From: Leptidea sinapis
Lineage: Eukaryota > Arthropoda > Insecta > Lepidoptera > Pieridae
Reading direction: 5' to 3'
NCBI RefSeq assembly: GCF_905404315.1
Contig: NC_066292.1
Span: forward strand, 11,346,001 to 11,410,000
Length of the DNA stretch: 64,000 bases
Shown here: piece after piece, positions 34,142 through 45,243 of the stretch
Numbering within the stretch: the first letter of the stretch is position 1
How the letters are laid out: each line of letters starts with the position of its first letter
Notes under the pieces: generated by a model
Seen by the model: only the letters and a program-made list of their open reading frames with translations
What the model was told of the DNA's origin: nothing
The model's database searches: none
Program-made: the position numbers and the translations under genes

Positions 34142-34486
34142 TCTAAGTATATAAATCTCATTGATATTATTTTGGATTAAGCATATAATTTAGTTGTTGT
34201 CGAACATTTTAGCAAATAGTATATCCAAGAGTGTTCTTTATGTGTAAAAGTGACAAGACGGCCAATACGTTCGCTTGATGTTGGCTACATTATAGGTATA
34301 CAGGTTGAAGCTACAATAGCAACATTAATTATATTATTTTTTATTATTATTACACTGGTAAAGCCACTTAACCTAAATCATGAAAATAAATTCAAAAATA
34401 AAAATACATTATTCCCCTAAATAAATACATTTTCCAGAATATCATTTCGTAATCTAGTAGCCGCGAGCTGGCCTAGGCACTGACAC
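34142..34486. other. Unassigned AT-rich sequence
   Basis: No supported gene or repeat. Confidence 0.5.
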
Positions 34487-34560
34487 TTACTTCTTCCACG
34501 ATACGCCGTAGCCGTTGACAACTCGTAGGTGACTAGCGCCCACGTAAGGGTGATTGAAAA
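34487..34560 (-). other. Possible short coding segment or exon
   Basis: A small GC-rich island. On the minus strand one frame reads NHPYVGASHLRVVNGYGVSW then Lys-Lys-stop. In another frame an acceptor-like cgctag at 34533 and a donor-like gtaagt at 34490 would bound a 42-nt exon encoding TYELSTATAYRG. Either reading is possible; nothing downstream supports a choice. Confidence 0.2.
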
Positions 34561-34738
34561 GAAATGTATAATTTCTTTGTTTGAAAATTTCAATAATTTA
34601 GTTTGATTTTAATATTTTTTATGATTACGGTTTAGTAACCCGTGTGTTCATTTAATGTCGCAATTATAGCGACACGCTGTTTATACGTTTTAAGAATTTT
34701 ATCATAATTTTATAATTAAAGAATTACTGGTTTTTTGG

Positions 34739-34957
34739 CCTGAAGGACGCCGTAGTTAATGAAATTACTGGGCAAATGAGACTTAATATCATATTATGTC
34801 TCAAGATGATGAGCGCAGTTGAAGTACCACTCAGAATATTTGGGTTTCTCAAGAATCCTGAGCGGCACTGCATTGTAATGGGCTAGGCGTATCAAGTACT
34901 GTCAGCTGAACGTGCTGCTAGTCTCGTCCATTATGGTCATAAAAAATTGGACATTCA
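34739..34957 (+). repeat. HP repeat, copy 2
   Basis: 5'-truncated: starts at the gacgccgtagttaatgaaat block and ends ggtcataaaaaattgg. The central inverted repeat is degraded on one side (agtaccactcag). Confidence 0.8.
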
Positions 34958-35091
34958 TTACACCGTTCAACTTACTTTTTCCGCGTTACTAGGCTTATAA
35001 TGGGAACTTTCCTTTTCGAAAGGAAACGATCTAGTTCACTTAATGGTAAGTGCCCATAACAATGCAGTACTGCCCAGGATTAAAAGTTATT

Positions 35092-35790
35092 TATGCAACT
35101 GTTGTGTAAAAAGGGGTATTAAAACACTCTAATAGTATCACATGAGTGTTTTAATACCTAATTATTAACAGTTGCATACAAGACTTTATCTACACCCAGA
35201 ATATGAATCCTCTAAAAGATTCTGAAACAGTTAGCTTACTGCTACCATCAAAACAGCCAGCCCTAGTAGTAATCTAATATCATCCATTACTGATTATATA
35301 CAAATAAACTAAGTATTAATGAAAGAATTATTAATTTTAGTAGTAATTTACATTTTGTATAGTGCAATTATTAAAATCCACTTGATTATTATGATATTTT
35401 GCAGCGTTTAAAATATCGGGCGGTGTGCTGTCATAACTTGAATCGCTCATTTTTTCAAGACAAATGGCGGGGTTTTGAATAACCTACTTTTTTTTTACGG
35501 CGCGCCATGTTCTGGTACTGTGGAACGCGCGTAAACGAAAATGTTTTTTTTTTGAAAATCATACAGATACACGCATCGAGCAATAGGAATGTAGTTGTTT
35601 GTTGAAACTCTTTGTGAATGAAGGGATCGAAAAAAAAGGAGTGTTGTTATGAAATTCAGTACAACATTACAACACTCATTTGGATGATGTAATGGTTATT
35701 AGGACATTGGGTGTTTTAATGTTGGTAATAAGCTAACTGTTTCAGAATCTTTAATAGAGGATTTAAAGTATGGGTGTATGTAAAGATCTT
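35092..35790. mobile_element. Fold-back element FB, copy 1
   Basis: The left end has nested inverted repeats: tatgcaactgtt (35092-35103) with aacagttgcata (35167-35178), and inside them ggtattaaaacactc (35115-35129) with gagtgttttaatacc (35144-35158), both perfect. Next comes an arm (agactttatctacaccc, gattctgaaacagttagct) whose reverse complement occurs at 35700-35790 (agctaactgtttcagaatc). The roughly 300-base centre is GC-richer (acggcgcgccatgttc). No ORF. Confidence 0.7.
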
Positions 35791-36086
35791 AACTAGAATT
35801 CTAAGCTCCTTGTTTTGAAATATACGATACTGTGTCTTTAGCCCATTAATTTCACTTGCTACGACACCCTACAAACCAATAGGTACACAATACTGCTACT
35901 ACTACATTCTCCTACTGCTACATGGCAGAAAGCAGACATTTTGTGCAAAGAAGACTCACACTGGTGAAATCAAAAGTTGGTAAGTATCGAATGACGTGTT
36001 TTGTATTCTGGCACATTAAATGATAGGACAGTCATTAAATTTGACCAACTGATATTGGCTGAGGAATATACTGATGCAAGTATCAA

Positions 36087-36340
36087 CCAGTGGGCGGCTC
36101 CTTTGCACCGGATGCCGGCTAGATTATGGGTACCACAACGGCGTCTATTTCTGCCATGAAGCACTTATGTGTAACCATTACTGTGTTTCGGTCTGAAAGG
36201 CGCCGTAGCTAGTGAAATTACTGGGCATAGAGACTTGACATCTTATGTCTGAAGGTGACGAGCGCAGTTGTAGTGCCGCTCCGAATATTTGGATTTTTCA
36301 ATAATCTAGAGTTGCGCTGCTGGGGCAGGGCGTATCGTTT
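36087..36340 (+). repeat. HP repeat, copy 3
   Basis: Keeps the full 5' part (gtgggcggctcctttgcacc, gatgccggctagattatggg) but the central inverted repeat and 3' end are truncated at about 36340. Confidence 0.8.
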
Positions 36341-36664
36341 GGTTTGCACAAAACACCGTACAACTGCATTTCGTGGCAGCTTTCGGTAGGCTTCCACGAA
36401 GTGTTGGAATAATATCCCGCCTCCCATACGGAACTGCGTTAGTTTAGGGCTATTTAAATTTAAAAACAAGGAATATCTCATTAATGTCCACAAATCAATT
36501 TAAAATATTTAAAAAAATAAGATTGTGTTGTGTGGCAATGCCAAGTTTAATTGTATTGTTCCGAAAAAAATTAATTAATTGCTTTAGTTTTAATTTTAGA
36601 TCCTAGTTTCACTATTTTTTGTGCTCTGTGTTCATATAGAATTAATAGTTTGTAAGCCTTCGTG
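36341..36664. other. Unassigned sequence
   Basis: A minus-strand frame (36493-36330) encodes TQFRMGGGILFQHFVEAYRK, which looks protein-like but is not recognised. No other support. Confidence 0.3.
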
Positions 36665-36832
36665 TGATAGGACTGCGCGTTATAGCGCTCTCTGGGTTTC
36701 CACGGAAGACCAGCGTTGTGGATTCTTTCGAAACCACAACTATGCTAAGTTGGGGGCTCATAGGCGTCATTAGATCATAATAAGAATAGTATAACTTTAA
36801 GAACTATAATCAGAATGTATAATGACGTCAAT
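36665..36832. repeat. Dispersed repeat Y, inverted partner of 11695-11870
   Basis: Near-identical reverse complement of 11695-11870. It ends at aatgtataatgacgtc just before LINE II copy 3. Confidence 0.8.
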
Positions 36833-36849
36833 AAACATATTTTCTTTTC

Positions 36850-37490
36850 ATTTTCAATTCAAATATTTCATACAATATAGGATTCAAAATCACTTATTGC
36901 ACGTCAAAAACTACCACCCATTTAAAATAGACTGCCTGACCTGAGAAGAACGGGAGCAAGAAGCTCAGCGGGATTTTTTATTATTAAAATATGGATTACA
37001 ATGTAATATCGGACAATAAACATTTATAATTAAAAAGCCTGAGGGTGTTCGCTTGATTCCCAGTCTGTGGTATCATTAAGAAAATTGTTTATGCTATAGT
37101 AACCTAGTAGTACATTTTCTGGGAGTATGATCCCAGCCGAATGGTGACCTTGACTACTAAGCTAGAGGTCCCGGGTTCGAACCCGGTAGGTGCAATCATT
37201 TATATGATGAATATGGATGTTTGTTTCCGAGTCATGGAGATATATATGTATTTATGTATGTTTAAGTAAGTATTATATATATATCGTTGTCTTGTTGTAC
37301 CCATAGTACAGACTATGTTACCTAGTTTGGGGCAAGATAATTTGTCAAAAAGTGTGTCAAAAAAAAACAAATAAAAAATATACAATATTTTTTTAGAAGC
37401 ATATACATCGCCCAATAAAAATCTTACTATATCGACTTAAGCAGTAGTAGGCATAACAAGTTTATGTTTGTGCCTCGTTAATAGCGTTTC
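36850..37490 (-). mobile_element. LINE II copy 3, split by a SINE
   Basis: The left part (36850-37123) matches 14274-14630 in order: the tcaaatattt end, cagcgggattt, aatatcggacaataaac and a tacattttctggga end. After the SINE it resumes with agaagcatatacatcgc (compare 44050) and gtagtaggcataacaagttt (compare 14692). The coding part is too short to translate usefully. Confidence 0.75.
37124..37385 (+). mobile_element. tRNA-derived SINE inserted in LINE II
   Basis: Has an A-box-like agccgaatgg (37135-37144) and a perfect B box GGTTCGAACCC (37174-37184) within ccgggttcgaacccgg, with an anticodon-arm-like ccttgactactaagctagagg between them. A non-tRNA body and an A-rich tail (about 37358-37380) follow. 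RNA polymerase III transcription from the two boxes is the known mechanism. The sequence resumes as LINE II on the far side. Confidence 0.75.
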
Positions 37491-38159
37491 TACTCTTTGA
37501 AAAAGAATTTTCCTCTACAGTTTTTCTGGTACCTCTATAATACTTACTTGAATATTGCAGGAGAAAATTAGAGCCATAAAACTACGAGAGCCTTGTACAC
37601 TACTATGGTTGAACGCCAAATATGCAAATATGGATATGAATTTTTATGAGTAATTTTTTCACTATTTCTATTTTCTACATTAAGTTTTACTTTAGGGGTT
37701 GATAAATACTATTGTAATATAGATTGAAGTAATTTATAATAACAATCCTATTGATCCTATTTACAGCGGATTGAGGGTTTGATACTTCAAAATAATCTGA
37801 GAAGAAATTGTAAGTTGTGTAGAGTGATACGAAATTATATCACTGAGGCAATAAGTAACTGCTTACAATTATTTTCAGATATGTTTTGCAAAATGTTAGC
37901 CTCAGTGTGTGAATATCCACAAAGCTCATATTTTTGGGATGCAAGAACTACAAGTTGAGAATGAACAATTACATTTTACGCCAAATATGAAAAATAAGAA
38001 ATAAATATTTTTTCAGGAAGCACATTTTTTTCTTCATAGGAATTACAGGAGGCAGTTACCGACCATTTAGGTAGGTGTTCGCGCTTTTTTATTCTGTAAA
38101 AGTATTATTCTGCAAACATTCCAACGATTGGTAGCACTATAATATAATACCACGTTACC
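37491..38159. other. Unassigned AT-rich sequence
   Basis: No supported gene or repeat. Confidence 0.5.
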
Positions 38160-38489
38160 ATTGGGAGCCTCCTTTGGACAGAATGCCGGCTAGATTCGAT
38201 ATTCGATAGATAGCGACTATTTCTGACATGAAGCAGTAATGTGTATGCATTATTGTGTTTCGGTATTGTGTTTGGATATTGTGAAGGAAGCCGTAGCTAG
38301 TGAAATAACTGGGCAAATGAGACTAAACATCTTATGTCTCAAGGTGACGAGCGCAATTGTAGTGCCGCTCAGAATTTTTGGGTTTTTCAAGAATCCTGAG
38401 CGGCACTGCATTGTAATGTCCAGGGCGTATCAAGTACCACCAGCGGAAAGTCCTGCTTGTCTCGTCCCTTATTTTCATTAAAAAATAAT
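38160..38489 (+). repeat. HP repeat, copy 4 (most complete plus-strand copy)
   Basis: Runs from gggagcctcctttggacag to the A-rich end ttttcattaaaaaataat. The central hairpin is perfect: agtgccgctcag (38361-38372) with ctgagcggcact (38396-38407). Confidence 0.85.
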
Positions 38490-39414
38490 ACTTTATTTAC
38501 TTATTATTAATACTTTAGTGGTGAGATAATCACGAACCCTTAAGTGGCCCCATGTTCATACGACCTTAAAGTATATGAAGGTATATCCTGTTAATTACAT
38601 TCAACATTAAAAGTATCATGCGACATAATTAATGTAAAACCTACGTGGCAGTCTGCATTGAAGACCCTTAACACAGCCTAAGGGCCCTCGTAACACTGTA
38701 TAATGTAATGCATAGCATCATACAATGCAACGTCGCAGTAATGTTACCCTGCTGAAAAGAGTTCAGTAATTTTATTTAACGTTCGTTTTAATAGAACCCC
38801 TTTTACAAATTTTATAGAACTTATATTTCATGGAACAACTATGTTGTAATTATATTGTTATTGAAGTAGTTATTTATGTTTACATCCTTTCAAATACTTT
38901 GCACGCATAAAACTGTAACACTGAAAGAGTCCAACAAAACGAACAGATGAATCATCCTAAACTCATTGCGCGGTATCTTCAATACAACTAAGGAAAAATT
39001 TATACAAGCCAATACAAAATATAGACAAATCTATTTTTAGTTAATAGCGGCAAACGAAAGCTGTAAAATTGTGTTTAAAATCATTAAGTTTATGGCGAAA
39101 AATAGAAATCTTCGCATTCATGTCAAAAACAAATGCGAAATATTATACATTATTGAGAGATTTTTATTTGTTATATAAGGCTTACTCAAGGTTTGGCTTA
39201 GTACCGCCTAGATTCGGAACATTCGGAGATCTTGCATTAGGGTGAGCGTAGTGAATTCGCTGTGATGTCCAGTCTCAAAGTACCAGAACTCCGAAACTAG
39301 TCCATACCAGTAGTTTTAGTAATTTTTTACATTTTAATTTTGTTGTGTACACGTCAGGTATTTGTTGGTACTCATATCTGTGATTTTTGTTATATGTGTG
39401 TATTGGGGATGTAT
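38490..39414. other. Unassigned AT-rich sequence
   Basis: No supported gene or repeat. Confidence 0.5.
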
Positions 39415-39540
39415 GTATATTTTTTATAAGAGGGGGCAAACGGGCAAGAGGCTCACGTGATAGGAAGTTGTGAGGGAACCGAACATGGACATCCGCAACA
39501 CCAGGGGTCAAGAGGTGCGTTTCCGGCCTTCAAGTTGCTA
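39415..39540 (-). repeat. LINE-derived 3'-end fragment
   Basis: gggcaaacgggcaagaggct, ggacatccgcaacaccaggg and tttccggccttcaag form the inverted end of a LINE family related to the one at 54540. Confidence 0.45.
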
Positions 39541-39548
39541 ATGCTATA

Positions 39549-39893
39549 TCTATACTAATATTATAAAGCTGCAGTGTTTGTTTGTTTGTTTGTTTGAACG
39601 CGCTAATCTCTGGTACTACTGGTCCGATTTGAATGATTCTTTCAGTGTTGGGTAGTCCATTTATCGAGGAAGGCTATGTTTTTTTTCAAAATTAGGGATC
39701 CGTAATAAAATTGCTATTTTGTAACACAAGGTGTAAAATCGAAAACCTATTTTTGCGTGCGCTGCAAAAACTATTGACAATAGAACAAAATGATGTACAG
39801 GCTATATATAATATAGGCAATATTTTATTACTTATAAAACTATCGCGTGAATTATACTTTATATGGCAAAACAACGTTTGCCGGGTCAGCTAG
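39549..39893 (+). mobile_element. Helitron-like non-autonomous element, complete
   Basis: Begins TCTATACTAATATTATAAAG after an A, has (GTTT)n repeats (39573-39595), then the phrase tggtactactggtccgattt, and ends CTAG (39890-39893) followed by T. Seven bases before the CTAG is a hairpin, GGCAAA (39865-39870) with TTTGCC (39877-39882). A-TC...hairpin...CTAG-T is the full Helitron signature. About 345 bp, no Rep/helicase, so it must be mobilised by an enzyme elsewhere. Confidence 0.8.
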
Positions 39894-40440
39894 TGCTATA
39901 TATAAGCTATATGCTTGAAAGTCCTTGACTAGTAATGGTTTGGGAAAACTGCAGCCGGTAATTTATATCAAAAAGTAACATGCAAAACATTTAAGTCGGT
40001 AGCAGAATTCTAGAAAGATATCAAATAAATAAATAAAGAGAAGCAACATTTCTGTAATTTTTCTTCTAGAAACCTGTTATTTCCATCAGGTAACCCAGGT
40101 GCCACAAGTCGTTACTATTTAAGTATAATGTCGGTCTGGGATGATCCAGGCCACTGATGGCCATAAACTAGTCTATCCGGTAAACAGGTGGAACGATTTA
40201 GTATTAATTAATTATTTATTGTTAACGCTTTTTATATTTCAAATAAGGTTTTGATCCGATTCGTGTCAGCTAATCGTAAAATCACAGCAATCACAAATTA
40301 AACTATTATCATCCTTATTATATGGTTGTAAATTGCAACTGCAATGCAATTCTAAGGAACGTTTTTCTATGTACAACTTAACAGTGGAATGAACTCCATT
40401 GGCGATGCTTCCTGGGTAAAACCATACAGATTTCATCAAG
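39894..40440. other. Unassigned AT-rich sequence
   Basis: No supported gene or repeat. Confidence 0.45.
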
Positions 40441-41098
40441 AAAAGGTCAAGAGGTCGTGCACAGAGGACTGTCTTGAAGGTATGTTGTTTTAAGCCTCAC
40501 CTGTATCCCACAACAAAACTCTATGAATACTGCCAAGTTCTGACAGTCAGGCAACTCTTCATATTTGCTATTGTTATCAAACAGCACCCTCTAACAGAGC
40601 ATGGGCCAGAGTCTACTCGTCGCAATTATCTTGCGGCAGTATCTTCGATGGTAAGGACATCATTTAGCCGCAGATTCTTTCTGTTTCTGAGATCGTACTT
40701 TTATAATAAGCTACATAAGGTCTTATGTCTGTGTGGTCTAAACGGGTACAAATGTCGAATAACTGCATACGAATGGCTCATTTTGCAAGACTACTGTCAC
40801 ACAGAGGGAGTACTGGAGGTCTTAGATGGTTAGCACACCTATGAACCGAGAACACCCTATCGCACTCATGGTTGAACCCTCTCTGTCTCTCTCTCTCTCT
40901 CACACACACACATACACACAGACTCTCCCTCTCATGCATACACATACACATTGACCAGTAAAACAGGTTTTGATTACCTACCACATGCACCAGCGATCTA
41001 CAACCAAAACTTTTGTATCCCCTGTATTTAATAAGCTTTCGCTGTATTGTAATTTTGGTTGTTGGTGAGAAAATAAAGTCAATCGTTTGATAAAGGGT
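40441..41098 (+). pseudogene. LINE ORF2 C-terminus with 3' UTR
   Basis: The plus frame 40474-40833 carries LYEYCQVLTVRQLFIFAIVI then KQHPL, a typical LINE C-terminal helical segment (LYxxxxVLTVRQLFI), then a basic region and the end LQDYCHTEGVLEVLDG before the stop. This is the very end of ORF2. EN and RT are absent. The 3' UTR contains a CT/CA microsatellite and an aataaa near 41070, followed by what I take as the end at about 41098. The clade differs from LINE II. 5'-truncated. Confidence 0.6.
40877..40925. repeat. (CT)n-(CA)n microsatellite
   Basis: A run of CT units followed by CA units inside the LINE 3' UTR. Confidence 0.9.
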
Positions 41099-41819
41099 GA
41101 CCTGAAAGCTTGTTCATGTACTCCGATTACGTAATTAATATCATACAAAACCTAAAACTATTATACAAAACCATTCATAACCTACAAATAATTAGGTAAT
41201 TTGATGGATTTCAAACGAGTTTACTGTAATTGAATTTTTTTTAATGAAATTGTCTACAAACATTCATTGTATTGTAGTCATAAGCATTTTTATATTTTTA
41301 ACATTACTTCGCTCTTTTTCGCACTGTTTATTTTTATTTATTTCATAGTCGTTCACAAATTATCAATCTGTCTTGGCAGTGCCATTAATAACTATTATTA
41401 ATGAATACTCCAATTCAAACTATCGTTCCAATATCTGATAAAGATTCGTTAAGCCTTGCTGCTGTGTATTAACTACAAAAATAGAATTGAGTGTAACTGT
41501 AAATAAAATAAATCAGTTACACTGTAGCTTGGCTTGCGAATTACTTCCGTAAACCATCTCATAAAGTATTCCAATCGTTCCGCACAATCGCTTCTCTTAT
41601 CACGAACATCTAATCACATTTCACTAATGACACTACCCATTACGTCGCCATTTTATCTCGTTGTTTTAATGGCGAAACCGCGTGCTACCCTCATTTGTGT
41701 ACGGTTTTGTGTGATTCATTGTTTTATGTTATGTTTTGGTTGCTTTTTAAATTGTGCTTATAATATTATACACCTCCCCTGTGAAGTCAGAAAATAAATA
41801 CATGTTTTTAAAATATAGT
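41099..41819. other. Unassigned sequence
   Basis: The 87-residue frame at 41534-41797 has no recognisable domain. Nothing else is supported. Confidence 0.4.
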
Positions 41820-41929
41820 AGTTAAATAAAATTTGAAAACAAAATTTTATGAACGATGTGGGACTCATACCCACTACCTCTGACGTTCCGTGCCAGTGCT
41901 CTTCCAACTGAGCAACCATTCGAGTGACG
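41820..41929 (-). mobile_element. tRNA-derived SINE, tRNA-like head
   Basis: The minus-strand 71-mer at 41921-41851 folds as a tRNA: 7-bp acceptor stem (two G-T pairs), D arm with A box ttgctcagttgg, anticodon stem ctggc/gtcag with loop acggaac, and T arm gtggg/cccac around a B-box-like ggtatgagtcc. Loop position 33 is C instead of the near-universal T, and there is no CCA or clean 3' oligo-T; instead a body taaaattttg... follows. I therefore call it a SINE head or tRNA pseudogene, not a working tRNA. Confidence 0.6.
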
Positions 41930-42379
41930 TATCGTCATAAAATCTTATATGCTTTGTTCAACTCTCAGGTTGTAATGCACAAAAATCGTGTTTTCAAGTT
42001 TTATTTGTGTATTAATCCTAGAAGTGATATCACTTTAAACACATAACAAATAATATAGCAGATATAAATATCTAAAATAAGTCTTAAGAACAACATAGGG
42101 ACTACCTTACTAATATTATATATACTATTTAAAATTCCTTTCAAATATCGGTCATGAGCTCCAACTAAATAAGAATCTGTTGTTGAAACAAATACAAGAA
42201 TAAGACGTAGTTTGGGTGCTCTGAGTACTTTAATTTTGTTACGCCGGATTGCCTCTCACACAAACACCTACCTAATGTAAAAATTCAGTTTTAATTATAC
42301 GCGTTGTAATCTAATAATAATAATATAGTACTAGTAAGTGCCATTGTCTAAATTTCCATGAATAAAACAATTTTCTTAC
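41930..42379. other. Unassigned AT-rich sequence
   Basis: No supported gene. If the next feature is a real minus-strand exon, this is its downstream intron. Confidence 0.45.
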
Positions 42380-42528
42380 TTTTTTTAAGGGCAAATATGA
42401 ATTTTGATCTTCGTATGTTATCTTGAACTTTTTCTCGTCGTGGCCCAAAGAGAATTTAAACACTATGTCGTGGCCGAGATCACGCGAGCCAACGAGCCAC
42501 CCCGCACAGTGTCCCCTCTGGACCGTGG
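42380..42528 (-). CDS. Candidate host-gene exon, function unknown
   Basis: A 149-base minus-strand segment bounded by an acceptor-like cacgcacacag (AG at 42530-42529) and a donor gtaaga (GT at 42379-42378). It is open throughout and encodes QRGHCAGWLVGSRDLGHD, then IVFKFSLGHDEKKFKITYED and QNSYLPLKK. It is much GC-richer than both flanks, uses mixed third positions and is unlike any of the LINE, mariner or Helitron proteins here. If read without splicing, the frame would start at a Met near 42562 and run past the donor into AT-rich codons, which is less convincing. It enters with two bases of a split codon and leaves in phase 0. I do not recognise the protein. No partner exon found. Confidence 0.4.
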
Positions 42529-42649
42529 CTGTGTGCGTGTATATTAAGTGGTGCGCACACACGTTCCGATTAGTGGAGCGCTAACAGCCATTTAAGACTT
42601 AATTTAATAAACGATTTGATTTGTTGCATCTATTGTACGATTTTTCTTT

Positions 42650-42909
42650 TTTTTATAAAAATAAGGACGTTCAACAATGCAGTGCCGCTCAGGATTCTTG
42701 AAAAACTCAAAAATTCTGAGCAACACTACAACTGCGCTCGTCACCTTGATACATAAGACGTTAAATCTCATTTTCCCAATAATTTCACTAGCGACGGCGC
42801 CCTTCAGATCGAAACTCAGTAATGTTTACACATTACTTCTTCACGGCAGAAATAGGCGCCGTAACCCATAAACTAGCCGACATCCTGTGCAAAGGAGCCA
42901 TCACTGGTA
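42650..42909 (-). repeat. HP repeat, copy 5
   Basis: Inverted copy. Central hairpin agtgccgctcag / ctgagcaacact is degraded on one side. Lies about 120 bases from the candidate exon. Confidence 0.8.
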
Positions 42910-42987
42910 AACTGTATACTGCAAAGGAATCCAAAATCCATCCCCATTTTTATACACAATTCTAACTCACTTATAATTTACCATTAT

Positions 42988-43075
42988 TGTTTACACATTA
43001 CCTTACGGCAGAAATAGGTGCCGTTGTGGTACCCATAATCTTGCCAGCTTCCTGTGCAAGGGAGTCTCCCATTTG
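42988..43075 (-). repeat. HP repeat, copy 6 (5' part only)
   Basis: Starts tgtttacacattacc and ends cctgtgcaagggagtctccc. The rest is missing. Confidence 0.75.
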
Positions 43076-43076
43076 T

Positions 43077-43704
43077 ATTATAAAACTACCTTTTTTGTAA
43101 ATATAAACACTTACATAAAAATATTTACTCACACAAAAACAAAACCACACGTCAATGTGCCCGTCACAAAATTGCGATAATTTAGCGACAAACTTTATTA
43201 AGAGAATATTGAAAACACCTTTTTTAGATTCAGTTTATAGCTACCCTAAATACTAACATATTTGTTCTAATTATAGCAGAATCGGCAAATACCTACTTAA
43301 AATCTGCACACAAATACTTTAAAATATTTTTTTAATCCACACAGATTATTCTTCCGTGAGAATGTAAATTTCAGCAAAAATGTAGCCTCGAGCACTCGCA
43401 ACCTGCTTTAAACTTTAATATAAATAACCCACCCTCCAACCTTTTACACGACGTATTTCGCATAAATTCAGAAGGTTGCACATCTCACAAAATCATAAGT
43501 GAGGCGCCTTTACGACATGAGAACTATGCTCGAATTTTTAAGACTCTTGTTAGGTGTTTAACCCCTTTATGAATGAAAATTGTTAAGCACTAAACAATTA
43601 TAATTTTTATTTTCAAATACGTAATAATATTACCTTCAGCAAGGATCCAAATAGCTTGCTTGTTTCATCTTACCTTCACCAACACACACAAACACACTTA
43701 AATT
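43077..43704. other. Unassigned AT-rich sequence
   Basis: No supported gene or repeat. Confidence 0.5.
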
Positions 43705-44075
43705 ACTTTAAATTAAATTAAATTAAATTAAATTCAATTCAATTCAAATATTTTTATTCAAAATAGGATTTAAAATCACTAATTGAACGTCAAAAACTAT
43801 CACGAATTCAAAATAGACTGCCTCAGACCTATATATGTTTTTTTTTATATAAATATGGACTACAATGTAATATCGTACAATAAACATTTATAATTAAAGA
43901 GCCTGAGGGTGTTCGCTTCTTTCACAATGTAGTTTCAATAAAAAAAAACGTTAATGCTGTAGAAACCTTTCCCACACAAACGTTTTTTAATAATTCTTTT
44001 AAATTTCGTAACACACTTGTTTTGTACATTTTTTACGATCATTTTGTAGAAGCATATACATCGCTTTAGTTTTAG
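43705..44075 (-). mobile_element. LINE II copy 4
   Basis: Begins on the plus strand with AAATT repeats running into caattcaattcaaatattt, the expanded terminal repeat, then follows 14280-14640 down to tgtagaagcatatacatcgc. It lacks the cagcgggctt block that the other copies keep. Confidence 0.75.
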
Positions 44076-44370
44076 GACTATTTAACAAAAAAAATACTTA
44101 AAATACTAAATACTAAAAATAATAATAAAATAATAAAAACTTTGCCTATTTCATATGGGGGCGTAAGTGAGTGCGCCACAACTGCACTAATGCAGTCATT
44201 ATTGTAACCTGTTTGACAGTTGCAAATAAAAACAACCGTTGGTAAGAACGCAAGGAGGACGCAATTTTTTTTTTTTTAAATTAAATTTGTATATTTAATC
44301 TCAGAAGAGCTATCACTTAACAATAGTAAACTATTTAATCATAGATGTTTTTAAATCTTTGCATTTTTGT

Positions 44371-44652
44371 TATGAAAATAATGGACGAGACGAGCAGGAC
44401 GTTCAGCTGATGGTACGCCATGTCCATTACAATGCAGTGCCGCTCAGGATTCTTGAAAAACCAAAAAATTAGGGGCACATAGGCACTAAAATTGCAATCG
44501 TCACCTTGAGACAAAAGATGTTAAGTCTCATTTACCCAGTAATTTCACTAGCTAAAGCACCCTTCAGACCCAAACACAGTAATGTTTACACATTACTACT
44601 TCACGGCAGAAATAGGCGCCCTTGTGGTTACCATAATCTAGCTGGCATCCTC
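44371..44652 (-). repeat. HP repeat, copy 7
   Basis: From ttatgaaaataatggacgag to ataatctagctggcatcct. The central hairpin is damaged (aggggcacataggcact). Confidence 0.8.
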
Positions 44653-44655
44653 CGG

Positions 44656-45243
44656 CTTTTTCTCAAAATAATAAGTTGATAATCTAAAATAAAATATACT
44701 CATTATTATTATTTTTGCGCGCTCCATTAAAAGCGGTCAAGACTGAATTACTAAGAAATATGAAGGTTTCTTCCAAATAACATTACCTATTTATTCCACA
44801 AAAAACTATTCACAGTATCCTAAATTATAATTTTTCTAATGAATACAAATCAATTTAAATTATTAAATTGTCGTGTATAGTCGTCATTAGGCGGAGAGCA
44901 GCAGACCAAGTCGCGAGCAATCCAAGAAAAAAATTAATGTTTTAGCGCTGGAAGATCTCATTTTAACTGTTTAGGCTAGCCAACAAGGTCAAAAACGTAC
45001 TAATTCTTGATAAGGTTAAAAATAATAACGACGGCTCATTCGATTTAAACCGAGGATTTTTTCGAAAGTATGTATAAGCAAATAAAAAATTGTAATTCTT
45101 ATTAAAAAAATAAGATGAAAAACGATAACATTGAGTACAAAACTATAAACATTTAGGCAATTTTAATAAAGATCCTTAAAGAAGGGGAGATCTCCAATAA
45201 AAACTTTATATCTCTTGGAATTGTATCTCTATTATTTATAATC
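44656..45243. other. Unassigned AT-rich sequence
   Basis: No supported gene or repeat. Confidence 0.5.

Noticed and set aside
37135..37190. Functional tRNA gene
   Set aside because: The A-box region is incomplete, no matching 5' acceptor strand is seen, and it sits as a SINE head inside a LINE.
40877..40990. CRISPR-like or regulatory repeat
   Set aside because: It is a simple CT/CA microsatellite in a LINE 3' UTR; no spaced direct repeats of CRISPR type occur anywhere in the window.
41851..41921. Functional tRNA gene
   Set aside because: It folds as a tRNA, but position 33 is C, the B box is altered, and a SINE-like body follows.
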